Notes: generated by a model from the sequence alone, not told the origin. Counted from the first letter of the stretch, positions 1-9,463 are shown. The stretch is DNA of 64,000 nt from Actinoplanes sp. NBRC 103695 (GCF_030269485.1 NZ_BSTL01000038.1:16328-80327), one strand, 5' to 3'. Program-made: numbers and translations.

Positions 1-624
1 GAGGATGCGCTGCCGGAGCCTGTTCTCCTTCTCGCCGATCCGATCGACCGCGTCCACGACCTCCCGGACGCGGTGCCGAGGAACGACGACGACACCGTCG
101 GCGTCACCGACCAACACGTCACCCGGGGCCACGACCACGCCGCCGACCGCCACCGGGACCCCGATAGCGCCGGGCCCGTCCTTGAAGGGCCCGGCCGGGG
201 TGACCGCACGGGCGTAGACGGCCAGGCTCATCCCGGACAGCGCCTGGACGTCGCGGACGGCGCCGTCGATCACCGCGCCGACCACGCCGGCGTTCACCAT
301 GATCTCGCCGATGAGGTCGCCGATCAGCGCACGGGTCATGTCCCCGTGGCCGTTGACGACCAGAACGTCGCCCGGGCGGGCTTCGTCGAGCGCCCGATGG
401 ATGGCCAGGTTGTCACCCGACCGGACGTCCACCGTCAGCGCGCTCCCCGCCAGCGGGGGGCCCTCGGTGAACAACCGGATGCCGCCGTCCATGACGGTCA
501 TCCGCTGCAGCGCGTCGCCGACGTTGGCCGCCGGCACCTCCCTCAGACGGCGGCACTCCGCCTCTGTCACGCGCTCCCAGGCCGGAGCGAGGCGCACGCT
601 GTCGGTTGCCGCAACGATGAACAC
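1..624 (-). CDS. RraA-family protein (aldolase-like), 3' end cut by window edge
   Basis: The minus-strand product resembles the RraA / HMG-CHA aldolase family. It carries a GDVLVVNGHGDMTRALIGDL stretch followed by VVGAVIDGAVRDVQAL, whose Arg-Asp pair matches the family's active-site loop, and a GDVLVGDADGVVVVPR strand. These proteins are small trimeric cytosolic enzymes; some cleave 4-hydroxy-4-methyl-2-oxoglutarate and others bind RNase E. The sequence cannot separate these roles. The 208 visible codons are nearly the usual length, so only a few residues are lost. The start is uncertain: GTG at 624 fits the family N terminus, and an in-frame GTG at 651 is also open. It is divergent from the SnoaL-like gene across a palindromic operator. 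Confidence 0.75.
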   Translation of the reverse strand, partial: MFIVAATDSVRLAPAWERVTEAECRRLREVPAANVGDALQRMTVMDGGIRLFTEGPPLAGSALTVDVRSGDNLAIHRALDEARPGDVLVVNGHGDMTRALIGDLIGEIMVNAGVVGAVIDGAVRDVQALSGMSLAVYARAVTPAGPFKDGPGAIGVPVAVGGVVVAPGDVLVGDADGVVVVPRHRVREVVDAVDRIGEKENRLRQRIL

Positions 625-708
625 GATGGATTCCGATCTTAAGTAAGACACTTCTATCAGATAGACCCACCGTAGCGGTCGACGCGGCGGCATACAATCC
701 GCTGAGCG

Positions 709-728
709 ATATGAGATTCTCATATGAT
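709..728 (+). promoter_or_regulatory. Palindromic operator overlapping a -10 box, RraA/SnoaL divergent region
   Basis: ATATGAGA and TCTCATAT form perfect 8-bp arms around one central T at 709-725. A TATGAT hexamer at 723-728 would serve as -10 for the rightward SnoaL-like gene, so a bound regulator would block it. No obvious regulator gene lies beside it in this window; it may lie to the left of position 1. Confidence 0.5.
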
Positions 729-772
729 AGGGCCGTATGATGACGGCGTTCACCGACCCGGGAGGAGCCCCC

Positions 773-1273
773 GTGCTGTCCGACACCCATCCCAACGCCC
801 TGTGGCTGGCCGAGCTGTATCGAGGAGGCGCAGCGATCACCGCCGACCCGAGCCTGAGCGAGGAGGAGCGCGTCCGGCGGCACCGGGAGCACGTCAAGGA
901 AGTGATGGAGCGGATGTCGCCGGACTTCGTGATCCACACCGGTGGCGTACGCCTGGCGGCGACCGGAGGGATGGACTTCATGCGCCGCTACACCAAGCGG
1001 CGGGCGGGCCTGGCCGACGCCAACGTCGAACCCCTCGAGTTCGACCAGATCCTCGCCGACGACCACTACGGCATCGTCCACGGGACGTTCCGCACCTCGC
1101 GCGGCGAATGGACGTGGACCCGCGTCGGCATGGGCGCGTGGCGCTTCTCCGACGGCGTGGCCGTCGAGCACTGGGAGCTCTCCGACGGACCGACGTGGGA
1201 CGAGTTCTTCCTCGCAGGTGATCCGGGGTCGTTCAACGGCTCGGCCGAGGAGTTCTGGACCCAGGGCGTCTGA
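773..1273 (+). CDS. SnoaL-like / NTF2-fold protein
   Basis: About 166 residues with a polyketide-cyclase-like (SnoaL, NTF2 fold) pattern: a helical N terminus, then FVIHTGG, an FMRRYTKRRAGL helix and C-terminal beta strands ending in AWRFSDGVAVEHWE. Such proteins act as small cyclases, isomerases or ligand-binding proteins. I chose GTG 773 because GGAGGAG lies at 761-767. ATG 737, 12 codons upstream, would instead give a leaderless transcript from the -10 at 723-728. It may share regulation with the divergent RraA-like gene. The substrate is unknown. Confidence 0.65.
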   Translation: MLSDTHPNALWLAELYRGGAAITADPSLSEEERVRRHREHVKEVMERMSPDFVIHTGGVRLAATGGMDFMRRYTKRRAGLADANVEPLEFDQILADDHYGIVHGTFRTSRGEWTWTRVGMGAWRFSDGVAVEHWELSDGPTWDEFFLAGDPGSFNGSAEEFWTQGV

Positions 1274-1420
1274 CCCCTCCCGTGAGATTGCGGAATGATC
1301 CGAACGTCCAGATCCGGCCGACAAAGCACGGTGTGCGCAAGGCGTAGTACGCCACCGGCAGCGTGGGCTAGCGGCAATGCCGGGTAGTTGAGCGCGGCGG
1401 TGTTTGGTCAAGTGGGCGTG

Positions 1421-1500
1421 GTGGTGCAACGGACAACGGGACTCCGGTAGGAGAGGTACGTCCGCCAGGACATGCCTTACCGCCGGGAGTCCCGCTGTTG
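1421..1500. mobile_element. Possible insertion-sequence left-end remnant
   Basis: GGGACTCC at 1438-1445 and GGGAGTCCC near 1485-1493 form an imperfect inverted repeat with a GC-rich middle, directly before the transposase-like PFAPGHLAVLTK coding stretch. No matching right end or full transposase is present nearby. This is only a plausible relic that would explain the chimeric DedA reading frame. Confidence 0.25.
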
Positions 1501-2109
1501 GTCGAGTCCGTCACGTCGCGTGTGGTCCGGGTCGTGGCAACTCCGTTCGCGCCGGGTCATCTGGCCGTGTTGACCAAAGCCCGGCTCGGGTCGGCCCGCA
1601 ACCGTTACGGGCGTTGTTCGACCTGCCGCGTGGCCCAGCGGCCAGCGCTGTTGGGCCGTTTCCCGCGGGTCGGCCGGGCCGTCGCCGGGATCGGCCGGCG
1701 GCTCGAGCGCCGGACCGGCCGGCTGATCGTGCTCTCACGGTTCCTGCCGGGCGGCCGCCTGACGATGAACATCGCCTGCGGCACCGCCCGGGTGCCGCTG
1801 TCCCGGTTCACTGCGGCGTCGGCGTCGGCGATCGGCGCGGTGGCCTGGGGGACCTACCACGCCGGCCTGGGCGTGCTCGGCGGCGCTACCTTCGCCAAGA
1901 ATCCGTTGCTCGCTCTCGCCATCGGCCTCGCGCTGTCGACCGCGGTGGGCGGCATCGTCGAGCTGGTCCGTCGCCGGGGCGCCCGGCGGCCCGAGCGCCG
2001 TCGACCGGTGAACCGGAGCGGAACGGATCACACGCCCTCCTCGGCAATGCCCGTAATGCCGGGCGAGACTCAATGGTGTTTCGCCGTCGCTGCATCCGCC
2101 GACGGATGA
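1498..2109 (+). pseudogene. DedA-family C-terminal half joined to an unrelated N terminus
   Basis: Residues from about 50 onward match the second half of DedA/VTT membrane proteins: GRRLERRTGRLIVLSRFLPG, then RFTAASASAIGAVAWGTYH and a hydrophobic helix LLALAIGLALSTAVGGIVEL. The first half of the VTT domain, with its re-entrant loop, is missing. Instead the first 25-30 residues include PFAPGHLAVLTK, which resembles the N terminus of IS4-type transposases. TTG 1498 has GGGAG upstream, so a protein could be made, but it would lack half of the domain. The 3' end overlaps the convergent SDR gene. The likely cause is insertion followed by deletion. Confidence 0.55.
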
Positions 2110-2735
2110 CGTCGGAGGATAAGACTGCCCGTTGGTCCGCCCGGCGGCAGCAGCGCCGCCCAGGCGACGTCCCTCGCTGCCTGGGCGGCAGTCGGGGCGT
2201 GTACGTCGTCCTCGTGATCAGGGTGGGATTCGGGCCGGCCCGTCTCGACGGTGTTGACGAGGAGCGCCGTTCCAGGATTCTGCATGGCGATGGAGACGGT
2301 GAGGACCTGGTGGGTGTGATCCAGCGGCGCCGCTCCGCCTTCGGCTGACACGTTGACGATCCGAGGAGTCGGCGACCGCCGAAGCAGGGGCAGCGCCCGC
2401 TGCAGCAGCGTCCGGGTTCCATCGATGTGCGCCATCGCCTCGCTGAGCATGGTGTGACCTAGGTACGGCGTTTCGTTCGTGATGAGCACATCGAGGTAGC
2501 CGAACCGCTTTCTGAGGTGCTCGGTCACGTCGTGGATTGCCGAGGGGTCCACCAGGTCCAGCTCGAGGCCGGTCGTACCGATCCCGTCGGCGCGGAGCCG
2601 GACGGCGGTCTCCACCGCGCGGCGGCCGTCTCGTGCGGTGAGAACCACGTAGAAGCCGTGCCGTCCGAGTTCGCGGCAGACGGCGCGGCCGAGCGCACTG
2701 TCCGCACCAATGATGAGGGCGATCGCGTCATCCAT
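2070..2735 (-). CDS. Divergent short-chain dehydrogenase without catalytic YxxxK
   Basis: About 221 residues. The N terminus has a Rossmann glycine-rich motif of unusual form (IIGADSALGRAVCRELG in place of TGxxxGIG), then LDLVDPSAIHDV and LDVLITNETPY (NNAG replaced). IVNVSAEGG matches the strand before the active site, but the expected Tyr-x-x-x-Lys is replaced by HTHQVLTVSI. The C terminus AAWALLPPGGPTG-like segment fits carbonyl-reductase SDRs. The nucleotide fold may remain while catalysis is probably lost, so it may be a decaying gene. I chose ATG 2735 because homology begins there. It is convergent with, and overlaps, the DedA fragment. Confidence 0.55.
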   Translation of the reverse strand: MDDAIALIIGADSALGRAVCRELGRHGFYVVLTARDGRRAVETAVRLRADGIGTTGLELDLVDPSAIHDVTEHLRKRFGYLDVLITNETPYLGHTMLSEAMAHIDGTRTLLQRALPLLRRSPTPRIVNVSAEGGAAPLDHTHQVLTVSIAMQNPGTALLVNTVETGRPESHPDHEDDVHAPTAAQAARDVAWAALLPPGGPTGSLILRRHPSADAATAKHH

Positions 2736-3288
2736 GCCGTACTCCAGTCGCTGCACGCCGGTACCGGAACCTACGGCGTCAGGCTGGCATCGGCCGCTCG
2801 CACCGGCCACACACGCCGCTCGTACGAAGATTTCACCTCTGGACTACCCAACTGCCCGCGCCGACCCCACGGCCGAACTACTCGTCGACCCTCGCTGCGC
2901 AGGTTCGTCACCGAGGACCTTGCTATCGGCGCGGTCCAAGTCGCCACGCTGCGCGCCTACCACCCGATCTGCCAAGTGAGCATCGCGCCGGCAGAAGCGC
3001 ATGAGCCTCGTGTGTGCGTCGTGTGAGCGCCACGCGTCAGTCTTCCTTCGTCGCAGCGAGTGGTTCTGCTCTCGGCGATCCAGAAAGTGCGCTGGACTTT
3101 GGTTCCTGGCAGTCAACGACTTTCCCGATGAGGAGTGAGCATGTCGATCGAAGAGCGGGCTGAGGCCGAACGAGATCTTGGGCCCGGTCGGCACGCGACC
3201 GAATATGGAAACGGGCGCACGGAAACGACGCCCTTCAGGTCAAGTCTCGGGGTGTTCGCGCGAAGATCAGTAGGTGGAGGAGAGTGCG
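2736..3288. other. Non-coding gap upstream of the AfsR-like regulator
   Basis: I see no recognisable gene here. An ATG at 3141 has a good GAGGAG site at 3128-3133, but its frame runs into the regulator gene and its product resembles nothing I know. The gap must contain the promoter of the large regulator and that of the divergent SDR. Confidence 0.4.
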
Positions 3289-6200
3289 ATGCTCCGGGTC
3301 ACGCTGCTCGACACCTTCCGGGCGACTCGGGGTGGGGCAGCCGTGGCAGTTCCGGGTGCCCGACTGCGGGGGCTGGTCGCCCGGCTGGCGCTCGCCGGGG
3401 GACGCCCCGTCGACCAGGACGTGCTGGTGGACGCGATCTGGCCGGAGGATCCACCGGCCGGGCCGGCCCACGCGTTGCAGTCCCTCGTCTCACGGCTGCG
3501 CCGCGTTCTCGGGTCGCCCGGCAGCGTCAAGCAGGCGGTGGGCGGTTACCGTCTGGACGTCGACGCTGCCGACGTCGACGCGCTGCGGTTCGAGCAACTC
3601 GCCACCGCCGGTCGCGATCGGTTGCGCGCCGGCGACTCGATCGCGGCGATGGCTCTGCTCGGCGAGGCTTCGACGCTGTGGGGTGAGCATCCCGGCGCGG
3701 AGCCGGCCACCGTTGCCGCGGTGGCGCCGCCCGCCGCCACGCGGCTGGCTCGCCTGTCGGTCGAGGCGATCGTCGACCTGGCCGACGCCGAGGTGGCGCT
3801 AGGCCACGCCGGCGCGGCCGAGGCTCGTCTCGCTGGGTTGCTGACCGATCAGCCCGTTCACGAGCGTGCCGCGGCGCTGCTCATGGACGCGCTCGCCGCG
3901 CAAGGCCGCCAGGCCGAGGCCCTGAGTCTGTACGAGCGGGTCCGCGAGGCCCTGGCCGATGACCTGGGCGTCGATCCGGGTACTGCCCTGCGAGAGCGGC
4001 ACGTGGATCTCCTGCGTGCCCCGGCGGCTCTGGTGAAACCGAAACCGAGCAACCTTCCAACGCCGCTGACGAGCCTCATCGGCCGCGACGGCGACCTCGC
4101 CCGCATCGAGGGACTGCTCGCGAGCGGACGCCTGGTCACGGTGCTGGGCCCGGGCGGCGCCGGCAAGACGCGGCTCGCGGTCGAGGCCGCGCGGCGCCGC
4201 CGCCACGAGTATCACGACGGCGCCTGGATGATCGATCTTTCCTCGGTGGCCGAGCCGGCCAAGGTCGGTGCCGCAGTGCTCGCGGCCATCGGGCTGCGCG
4301 GCGGCGCTCTCTTCGACGCGCGTACGCGGGCCGACGGCGATGACTTGGACATCCTCGTCGAGCAGTTGGACGGCCGGGAGTGCCTGCTGCTGATCGACAA
4401 TTGCGAGCACCTGATCGAAGCGGTGGCCCACCTGTGCGCGGCGCTGTTGTCTCGCTGCCCCGGACTACGCGTGCTGACCACCAGCCGTGAGCCCCTCGCC
4501 GTCAACGGCGAGGCGCTGGTGCCGCTCGGTCCACTAGCCCTGCCCGGCCCGGACGACGACGACGAGCAGATCCTGGGGACAGCGTCGGTGCGACTGTTTC
4601 AGGAACGGGCCGCCGCCGTACGCCCCGGCTTCGACATCGACGAGGCCGCGTTGCCCGATATTCTGCGCTTGGTCCGCGGATTGGATGGGCTTCCCTTGGC
4701 TCTCGAACTGGCAGCAGCCCGGCTGCGGACGTTGTCGCTGCCGGAGCTGGCCAAAGGGCTGTCCGACCGATTCCGGCTGTTGTCCACCGGCAACCGAACC
4801 TCGCTGGCACGGCACCGGACGCTACGTTCGGTCATCGCCTGGAGCTGGGATCTGCTCAGCGACGACGAGCGTGAGGTCGCCGAACGTGTCTCGGTCCTGC
4901 CCGGCGGCGTCACGTCCGCCGCCGCCGTCGCGGTCTGCGCCGGCACCACGGTGGCCGCCGGCGACATCCCCGAGCTGCTCGCGGCATTGGTCGACCGATC
5001 ACTGGTGCAGCTGGCAGCCGACCCGGGCCGTTATCGGATGTTCGAGACGATCCGCGAGTTCGGCATCCAGCGTCTTGCTGATACCGGCCGGCTAGCCGCC
5101 ACCCGCGACCTGGCGGGGGCTTACCTCGCCCGGCTGATGGACGCGTACGACCCGCAGCTGCGCGGACCGGCGCAGCTGACCGCGATCCACATCATCCGCA
5201 CCGAGTACGACAACACACTGGCCGCCCTGCGCTGGCGCTGCGACGTCGGCGATGCTGGCGGCGCCGTCGCTCTCGCGCTGAGTCTGACGTGGTTCTGGCA
5301 ACTGTCCGGCCGTAATCCCGACGCCGCCTACTGGCTGGGTAAGGCACTCGCGGTACCCGGTGGCGAACCGACCCCGCAACGCGCCAGCGCTCAAGCCGTA
5401 CTGCTGCTCAGCCGCGCCGACATCCATCACGAGATGACCGCCGAGCAGATCACCGACGATCGAACCCGCATGCGGGAGGTCGCTGACCAACTGCTCCGCT
5501 ATCCCAAGCTCCCGAGTCCCTACGCCGTTTTCGGCCCCGTTCTGCTTGCTTTCCTGCAGGAAGATCACACCGCGCGGCAAGGGTTCGCGAAGCTGACCGG
5601 CTCCGGGGACGCATGGTTGACCGGACTAGCCCACTTCTTCCAGGCGCAGATCGCAGAGAACACCGGCGAGGTCGACCTCATGCGAGTCGAGGTGGACGCG
5701 GCCCTGGCCTGCTTCCAGGCGGTGGGCGACCGGTGGGGCCAAGCCGCGACGCTGCCCATGCGGGCCCAGCTCCGCCAGTACGACGATCTTGACAGCGCAT
5801 TCGCCGACCTGCGGGAAGCCCGAACGCTGGCCGGTCAGTTCGGCGCGCTCAGCATCGGCGACCAAATCGACAGCGATCTGCGCTGGCTCAACCTGCACCT
5901 GCGACAGGGCAACACCGACGAGGCCATCACCATGATCGAGGCCGTCCGGCAACAGGCGTTGCACACGGCCTCGGCCGAGCTCCGGCTGCTGGTCGATGCG
6001 CGGGAAGCCGAATCGTGGCTGCGAATCGGCCATCAAGACCGCGCCGCCGCCCTGCTCGACCGGGCCGAACAGGCAGTGCGCAGCGGCACGGTCACACCGG
6101 ACGACCACGTCCGCACCCTGCTCGGCACACTGCGAGCGGCGCTCCGTACGAGAACAGGTGATCTGCCCGGCGCGCAGCAGGCGCTGGCGCAGGCCTACAC

Positions 6201-6501
6201 CGCGGCGCGGAAGGCCCAGGATCTGCCGATCCTGGCGGTCGTGGCGGTGCACGCGGCCGAACTCGCCGCGGCGTACGGAAAGCCTCACGAATCAGCGGTC
6301 CTGCTCGGCGCCGCGTCACGGCTGCGCGGCACCCACGACAACACCGATCCCTGGATCTGCGAACTCGCTCGTCAAGGACGTGCCGCGCTGGGCGACGAAA
6401 CCTACGCCGACGCCGTCGGCCGTGGATGGGCGCTCGCCGCGGACGAGGCTGCGATGGTGGTTGACCCCGCTCAGCTGATACCGCACCCGCCTTCTGAATA
6501 G
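3289..6501 (+). CDS. AfsR/SARP-family transcriptional regulator with NB-ARC and TPR domains
   Basis: A protein of 1070 residues. Residues 1-95 form an OmpR-type winged helix (DAIWPEDPPAGPAHALQSLV), and about 96-245 the bacterial transcriptional activator domain ending ADDLGVDPGTALRERHVDLL. Around residue 287 is a P-loop (LGPGGAGKTRLA) and near 365 a Walker B-like LLLIDNCEHL, typical of NB-ARC STAND ATPases. The remainder is helical TPR-like sequence. Such regulators activate secondary-metabolite or stress operons after ATP-dependent oligomerisation. ATG 3289 follows GGAGGAGAG at 3276-3284. The adjacent same-strand SGNH hydrolase, monooxygenase and DUF998 genes are the natural candidate targets (inference). 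Confidence 0.9.
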   Translation: MLRVTLLDTFRATRGGAAVAVPGARLRGLVARLALAGGRPVDQDVLVDAIWPEDPPAGPAHALQSLVSRLRRVLGSPGSVKQAVGGYRLDVDAADVDALRFEQLATAGRDRLRAGDSIAAMALLGEASTLWGEHPGAEPATVAAVAPPAATRLARLSVEAIVDLADAEVALGHAGAAEARLAGLLTDQPVHERAAALLMDALAAQGRQAEALSLYERVREALADDLGVDPGTALRERHVDLLRAPAALVKPKPSNLPTPLTSLIGRDGDLARIEGLLASGRLVTVLGPGGAGKTRLAVEAARRRRHEYHDGAWMIDLSSVAEPAKVGAAVLAAIGLRGGALFDARTRADGDDLDILVEQLDGRECLLLIDNCEHLIEAVAHLCAALLSRCPGLRVLTTSREPLAVNGEALVPLGPLALPGPDDDDEQILGTASVRLFQERAAAVRPGFDIDEAALPDILRLVRGLDGLPLALELAAARLRTLSLPELAKGLSDRFRLLSTGNRTSLARHRTLRSVIAWSWDLLSDDEREVAERVSVLPGGVTSAAAVAVCAGTTVAAGDIPELLAALVDRSLVQLAADPGRYRMFETIREFGIQRLADTGRLAATRDLAGAYLARLMDAYDPQLRGPAQLTAIHIIRTEYDNTLAALRWRCDVGDAGGAVALALSLTWFWQLSGRNPDAAYWLGKALAVPGGEPTPQRASAQAVLLLSRADIHHEMTAEQITDDRTRMREVADQLLRYPKLPSPYAVFGPVLLAFLQEDHTARQGFAKLTGSGDAWLTGLAHFFQAQIAENTGEVDLMRVEVDAALACFQAVGDRWGQAATLPMRAQLRQYDDLDSAFADLREARTLAGQFGALSIGDQIDSDLRWLNLHLRQGNTDEAITMIEAVRQQALHTASAELRLLVDAREAESWLRIGHQDRAAALLDRAEQAVRSGTVTPDDHVRTLLGTLRAALRTRTGDLPGAQQALAQAYTAARKAQDLPILAVVAVHAAELAAAYGKPHESAVLLGAASRLRGTHDNTDPWICELARQGRAALGDETYADAVGRGWALAADEAAMVVDPAQLIPHPPSE

Positions 6502-6673
6502 TCCGGCTCGACGCAACCTCCGGTTGCCTCCGGTGAGCCGGTGACCGTTACGTGCCAGCGCCGTGAGAGCGCCGTGTGAGCGGCCTCCGTCAGCTTTGAC
6601 GTGCAGCCGAGGACAGCCCGAATCGTCGGGCGGCTCGCACACGAAGCACAACTGACGAACCACGGAGGCACCA

Positions 6674-7840
6674 ATGACGGAGACGATCGGCTGGGTACGG
6701 ACTTGGAGTGCAGCGCCGCAAGCGCCGGACGCCGGGCTCGGCTCCCTGGACGACGTGCCACCGTTCGCGGACGTGACCCTGCGGCAGGTGGTGCGCATCA
6801 GCGGCGGCGGACGCCAGGTGCGCGTGCGCCTGACCAACGAGTACGGGACCACCCCGCTGACCATCGGCGCGGCCCAGGTGGGCGTCGCGACCGCCGGGGG
6901 CGCAGTCGAGGAGGGCACCGCCCGCGTACTGACCTTCGCCGGCCGGTCGGCCGTCACCGTTCCGGTCGGTGCGCCGATCCTCAGCGATCCGATCGACCTG
7001 CCGCTGCCTGCCTTGACCAAGCTGTCGATCAGCCTGTACCTGCCGGAACTGGTGCAGAGTTGCACCTACCACGACTCGGCGCTGGAAACCGGCTGGATCA
7101 TCGCCGGCAACGCTGTCGCCGAGGCCGCCCTGCCCGACAAGGTTGAGCCGCTGCCGGCACGGGCCCTGCTCGCGGCCGTCGAGGTCGTTCCCGGCGCCCC
7201 GGCCACATCCGTCGTCGTGCTCAGCGACTCCCTCGCCGACGGCTTCGGCTCGACTCCGGACGCGAACTGCACCTGGCCGGAGCTGCTGGCCGAACGGGGC
7301 TTGTACGTCTGCAACCAGGGCATCAGCGGTAACCGGATGCTCAACGACGGCCTCGGCGCATCCGGCCTGGCCCGCTTCGACCGCGACGTGCTGGCAACAC
7401 CGGGCCTCGGCCACGTCATCGTCTCACTGGGCCACAACGACATCAGCATCGCCAACGTGCCGCGCGACGACGACGCCCTGGCCGGTTTCCTGGCCATGTT
7501 CCCCGGCGAGCCGGTGACCTCCGACGACGTCATCGCCGGCTACCGGCAGCTGATCGCCCGCGCCCACGACCGCGGGGTGAAGGTCTACGCCACCACCATC
7601 ACCCCCGACGAAGGCTCCGACACCCACACGACCGGCAGCGAGTCCGCCCGACAGGCGATCAACACCTGGATCCGCACCAGCGGCGCCTTCGACGGTGTCC
7701 TGGACTTCGACGCCGCCTGGCGCGACCCCGCCCACCCCTCCCGCATCCAGGACGACCTGCACACCGGTGATCATCTGCACGGCAACGACACGGGCTACCA
7801 GGTCCTCGCCGACTCCATCGACCCGTCGCTGTTCAACTGA
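6674..7840 (+). CDS. SGNH/GDSL-family hydrolase
   Basis: 388 residues. An N-terminal beta-rich domain (about 1-170; WVRTWSAAPQAPD, RLTNEYGTTPL) precedes an SGNH esterase domain. Visible blocks are LSDSLADG with nucleophile Ser near 186, GISGNRML, SLGHNDI (block III Asn) and a C-terminal DDLHTGDHLHGNDTGY carrying the Asp-His pair. There is no signal peptide, so it is probably cytosolic. The family includes esterases, lipases and acyl or sugar-ester hydrolases; the substrate is unknown. GGAGG lies just before ATG 6674. It ends 15 bases before the monooxygenase, so the two are probably cotranscribed. Confidence 0.85.
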   Translation: MTETIGWVRTWSAAPQAPDAGLGSLDDVPPFADVTLRQVVRISGGGRQVRVRLTNEYGTTPLTIGAAQVGVATAGGAVEEGTARVLTFAGRSAVTVPVGAPILSDPIDLPLPALTKLSISLYLPELVQSCTYHDSALETGWIIAGNAVAEAALPDKVEPLPARALLAAVEVVPGAPATSVVVLSDSLADGFGSTPDANCTWPELLAERGLYVCNQGISGNRMLNDGLGASGLARFDRDVLATPGLGHVIVSLGHNDISIANVPRDDDALAGFLAMFPGEPVTSDDVIAGYRQLIARAHDRGVKVYATTITPDEGSDTHTTGSESARQAINTWIRTSGAFDGVLDFDAAWRDPAHPSRIQDDLHTGDHLHGNDTGYQVLADSIDPSLFN

Positions 7841-7855
7841 GCAAGGAGACCTCTG

Positions 7856-9463
7856 ATGCGTGATGTGGTGATCGTGGGCGGCGGCCCGGTGGGGCTGTTC
7901 CTCGCATGCGAGTTGGGCCTGTCGGGATGCTCCGTCGTGGTCCTTGAGCGCGAGGCGGAGCCGCATTCGCCGTGGCGGAAGTTCCCGCTGGGCCTGCGCG
8001 GATTGAACGCCGGTTCGGTCGAGGCGTTCTACCGCCGCGGGATGCTCGAGCAGCTGCTGGCCGCGTCCGGTGGCCGCGCCGAGGTAGGGGCCGACCTCGA
8101 CGCGGACCACGCGTCGGCGCCGCGCTCGGTGAATCATTTCGCCGGCATGATGCTCGATCCGACGAAGGTGGATCTTGACGCCCTGCCGCTGCGCCTGCCC
8201 AGCCCGGCCATGGACGGGATGCTGACCGACCTGGACGCGGTCGAGTCGGTGCTCGCCGAGCGGGCGATCGAGCTGGGCGTGGACATCCGGCGCGGCGTCG
8301 AAGTCACCGATCTCGCCCAGCACGACGACAAAGTGGTGGTGCGCGCCGGCGCGTTGGAATACGAGGGTCTCTGGGTGGTCGGCTGTGACGGCGGGCGCAG
8401 CACCGTGCGCACACTGGCCGGCTTCGACTTCGCCGGCACCGAACCACAACTGACCGGCTACCTGTTCACCGGCACCGTCACCGGCCGGGAGAAGCTGAGC
8501 CCCGGCTTCAACGTGACCCCGACCGGCATGTACCTGCGGATGCCCGGCGGCGGCTACATCGGCATGATGGACTTCGACGGCGGCGCGTTCGACCGCTCCC
8601 AGCCGCTGACGGCCGAACACCTGCAGACCGTCCTTCGCCGGGTCTCCGGCATCGACGTCACCGTGGACGAGGTCGAGCTGGCCTCCAGCTTCACCGACCG
8701 GGCCATGCAGGCCACCAGCTACCGGCACCACCGGGTGTTCCTGGCCGGCGACGCCGCGCACATCCACTCCCCGCTCGGCGGCCAAGGACTCAACCTGGGC
8801 ATCGGCGACGCCCTCAACCTGGGCTGGAAACTCGCCGCAACCGTGCACGCAACCGCCCCCGGCGATCTGCTGGACACCTACACCCAGGAACGACGCCCGA
8901 TCGGGATGCGAGTACTGGACTGGTCCCGCGCCCAAGCGGCCGTCATGCGGCCAGATCCGTACGCGCCGGCCCTCCAAGCCCTGATGAGCGACCTGCTCGC
9001 CACCGCGGACGCGACAACCTACGTCTGGGAACGGACCTCCGGCACGGCCAACCGCTACGACCTGGGCGACGACCGCCCACTCATCGGCCGCAACGCCCCC
9101 GACTTCCGGCTCGAAGACGGCACCCTGCTCGGCGCCCTCCTGCAGACCGGACGAGGCGTCCTGCTCGACTTCACCCCCGACCAGCAACTCCACAACGCGG
9201 TCACCGGCTGGCAAGACCGAATCCAGTACCTGGCCGAGCCGGCCCGCAACCACCTCAGCTACCACGCCGTGCTCATCCGCCCCGACGGCGTCGTCGCCTG
9301 GGCAAGTGACCAGAACTCCGACGGCGAGACATTCGACCAATCCGCCCGCCGATGGTTCGGCGCTCCCTTGCTCGACGCCGATCCGACGCGCCCGTCGGCG
9401 GATTCCGCCACGAGCTTCAACCCCAGGAGTAACCATGACCGACATTCGGACCGAGCCAGCTGA
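7856..9463 (+). CDS. FAD-dependent aromatic monooxygenase (PheA/TfdB type)
   Basis: 535 residues of class A flavoprotein hydroxylase. It has an N-terminal FAD motif VVIVGGGPVGLFLACELG, a second motif VVGCDGGRSTVR near residue 180, and LAGDAAHIHSPLGGQGLN near 300, which binds the ribityl chain. The C-terminal 150 residues (RNAPDFRL ... LLQTGRGVLLDFT) form the thioredoxin-like domain typical of PheA/TfdB, polyketide hydroxylases and rifampicin monooxygenases. It uses NAD(P)H and O2 to hydroxylate an aromatic substrate; the substrate cannot be told. AAGGAG precedes the start, and the end overlaps the next gene by 29 bases, which implies coupling. Confidence 0.88.
   Translation: MRDVVIVGGGPVGLFLACELGLSGCSVVVLEREAEPHSPWRKFPLGLRGLNAGSVEAFYRRGMLEQLLAASGGRAEVGADLDADHASAPRSVNHFAGMMLDPTKVDLDALPLRLPSPAMDGMLTDLDAVESVLAERAIELGVDIRRGVEVTDLAQHDDKVVVRAGALEYEGLWVVGCDGGRSTVRTLAGFDFAGTEPQLTGYLFTGTVTGREKLSPGFNVTPTGMYLRMPGGGYIGMMDFDGGAFDRSQPLTAEHLQTVLRRVSGIDVTVDEVELASSFTDRAMQATSYRHHRVFLAGDAAHIHSPLGGQGLNLGIGDALNLGWKLAATVHATAPGDLLDTYTQERRPIGMRVLDWSRAQAAVMRPDPYAPALQALMSDLLATADATTYVWERTSGTANRYDLGDDRPLIGRNAPDFRLEDGTLLGALLQTGRGVLLDFTPDQQLHNAVTGWQDRIQYLAEPARNHLSYHAVLIRPDGVVAWASDQNSDGETFDQSARRWFGAPLLDADPTRPSADSATSFNPRSNHDRHSDRAS

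Noticed and set aside
3135..3686. A 183-codon plus-strand open frame overlapping the AfsR-like gene.
   Set aside because: It shares most of its length with the regulator in another frame and has no recognisable domain, despite a fair ribosome site at 3128.
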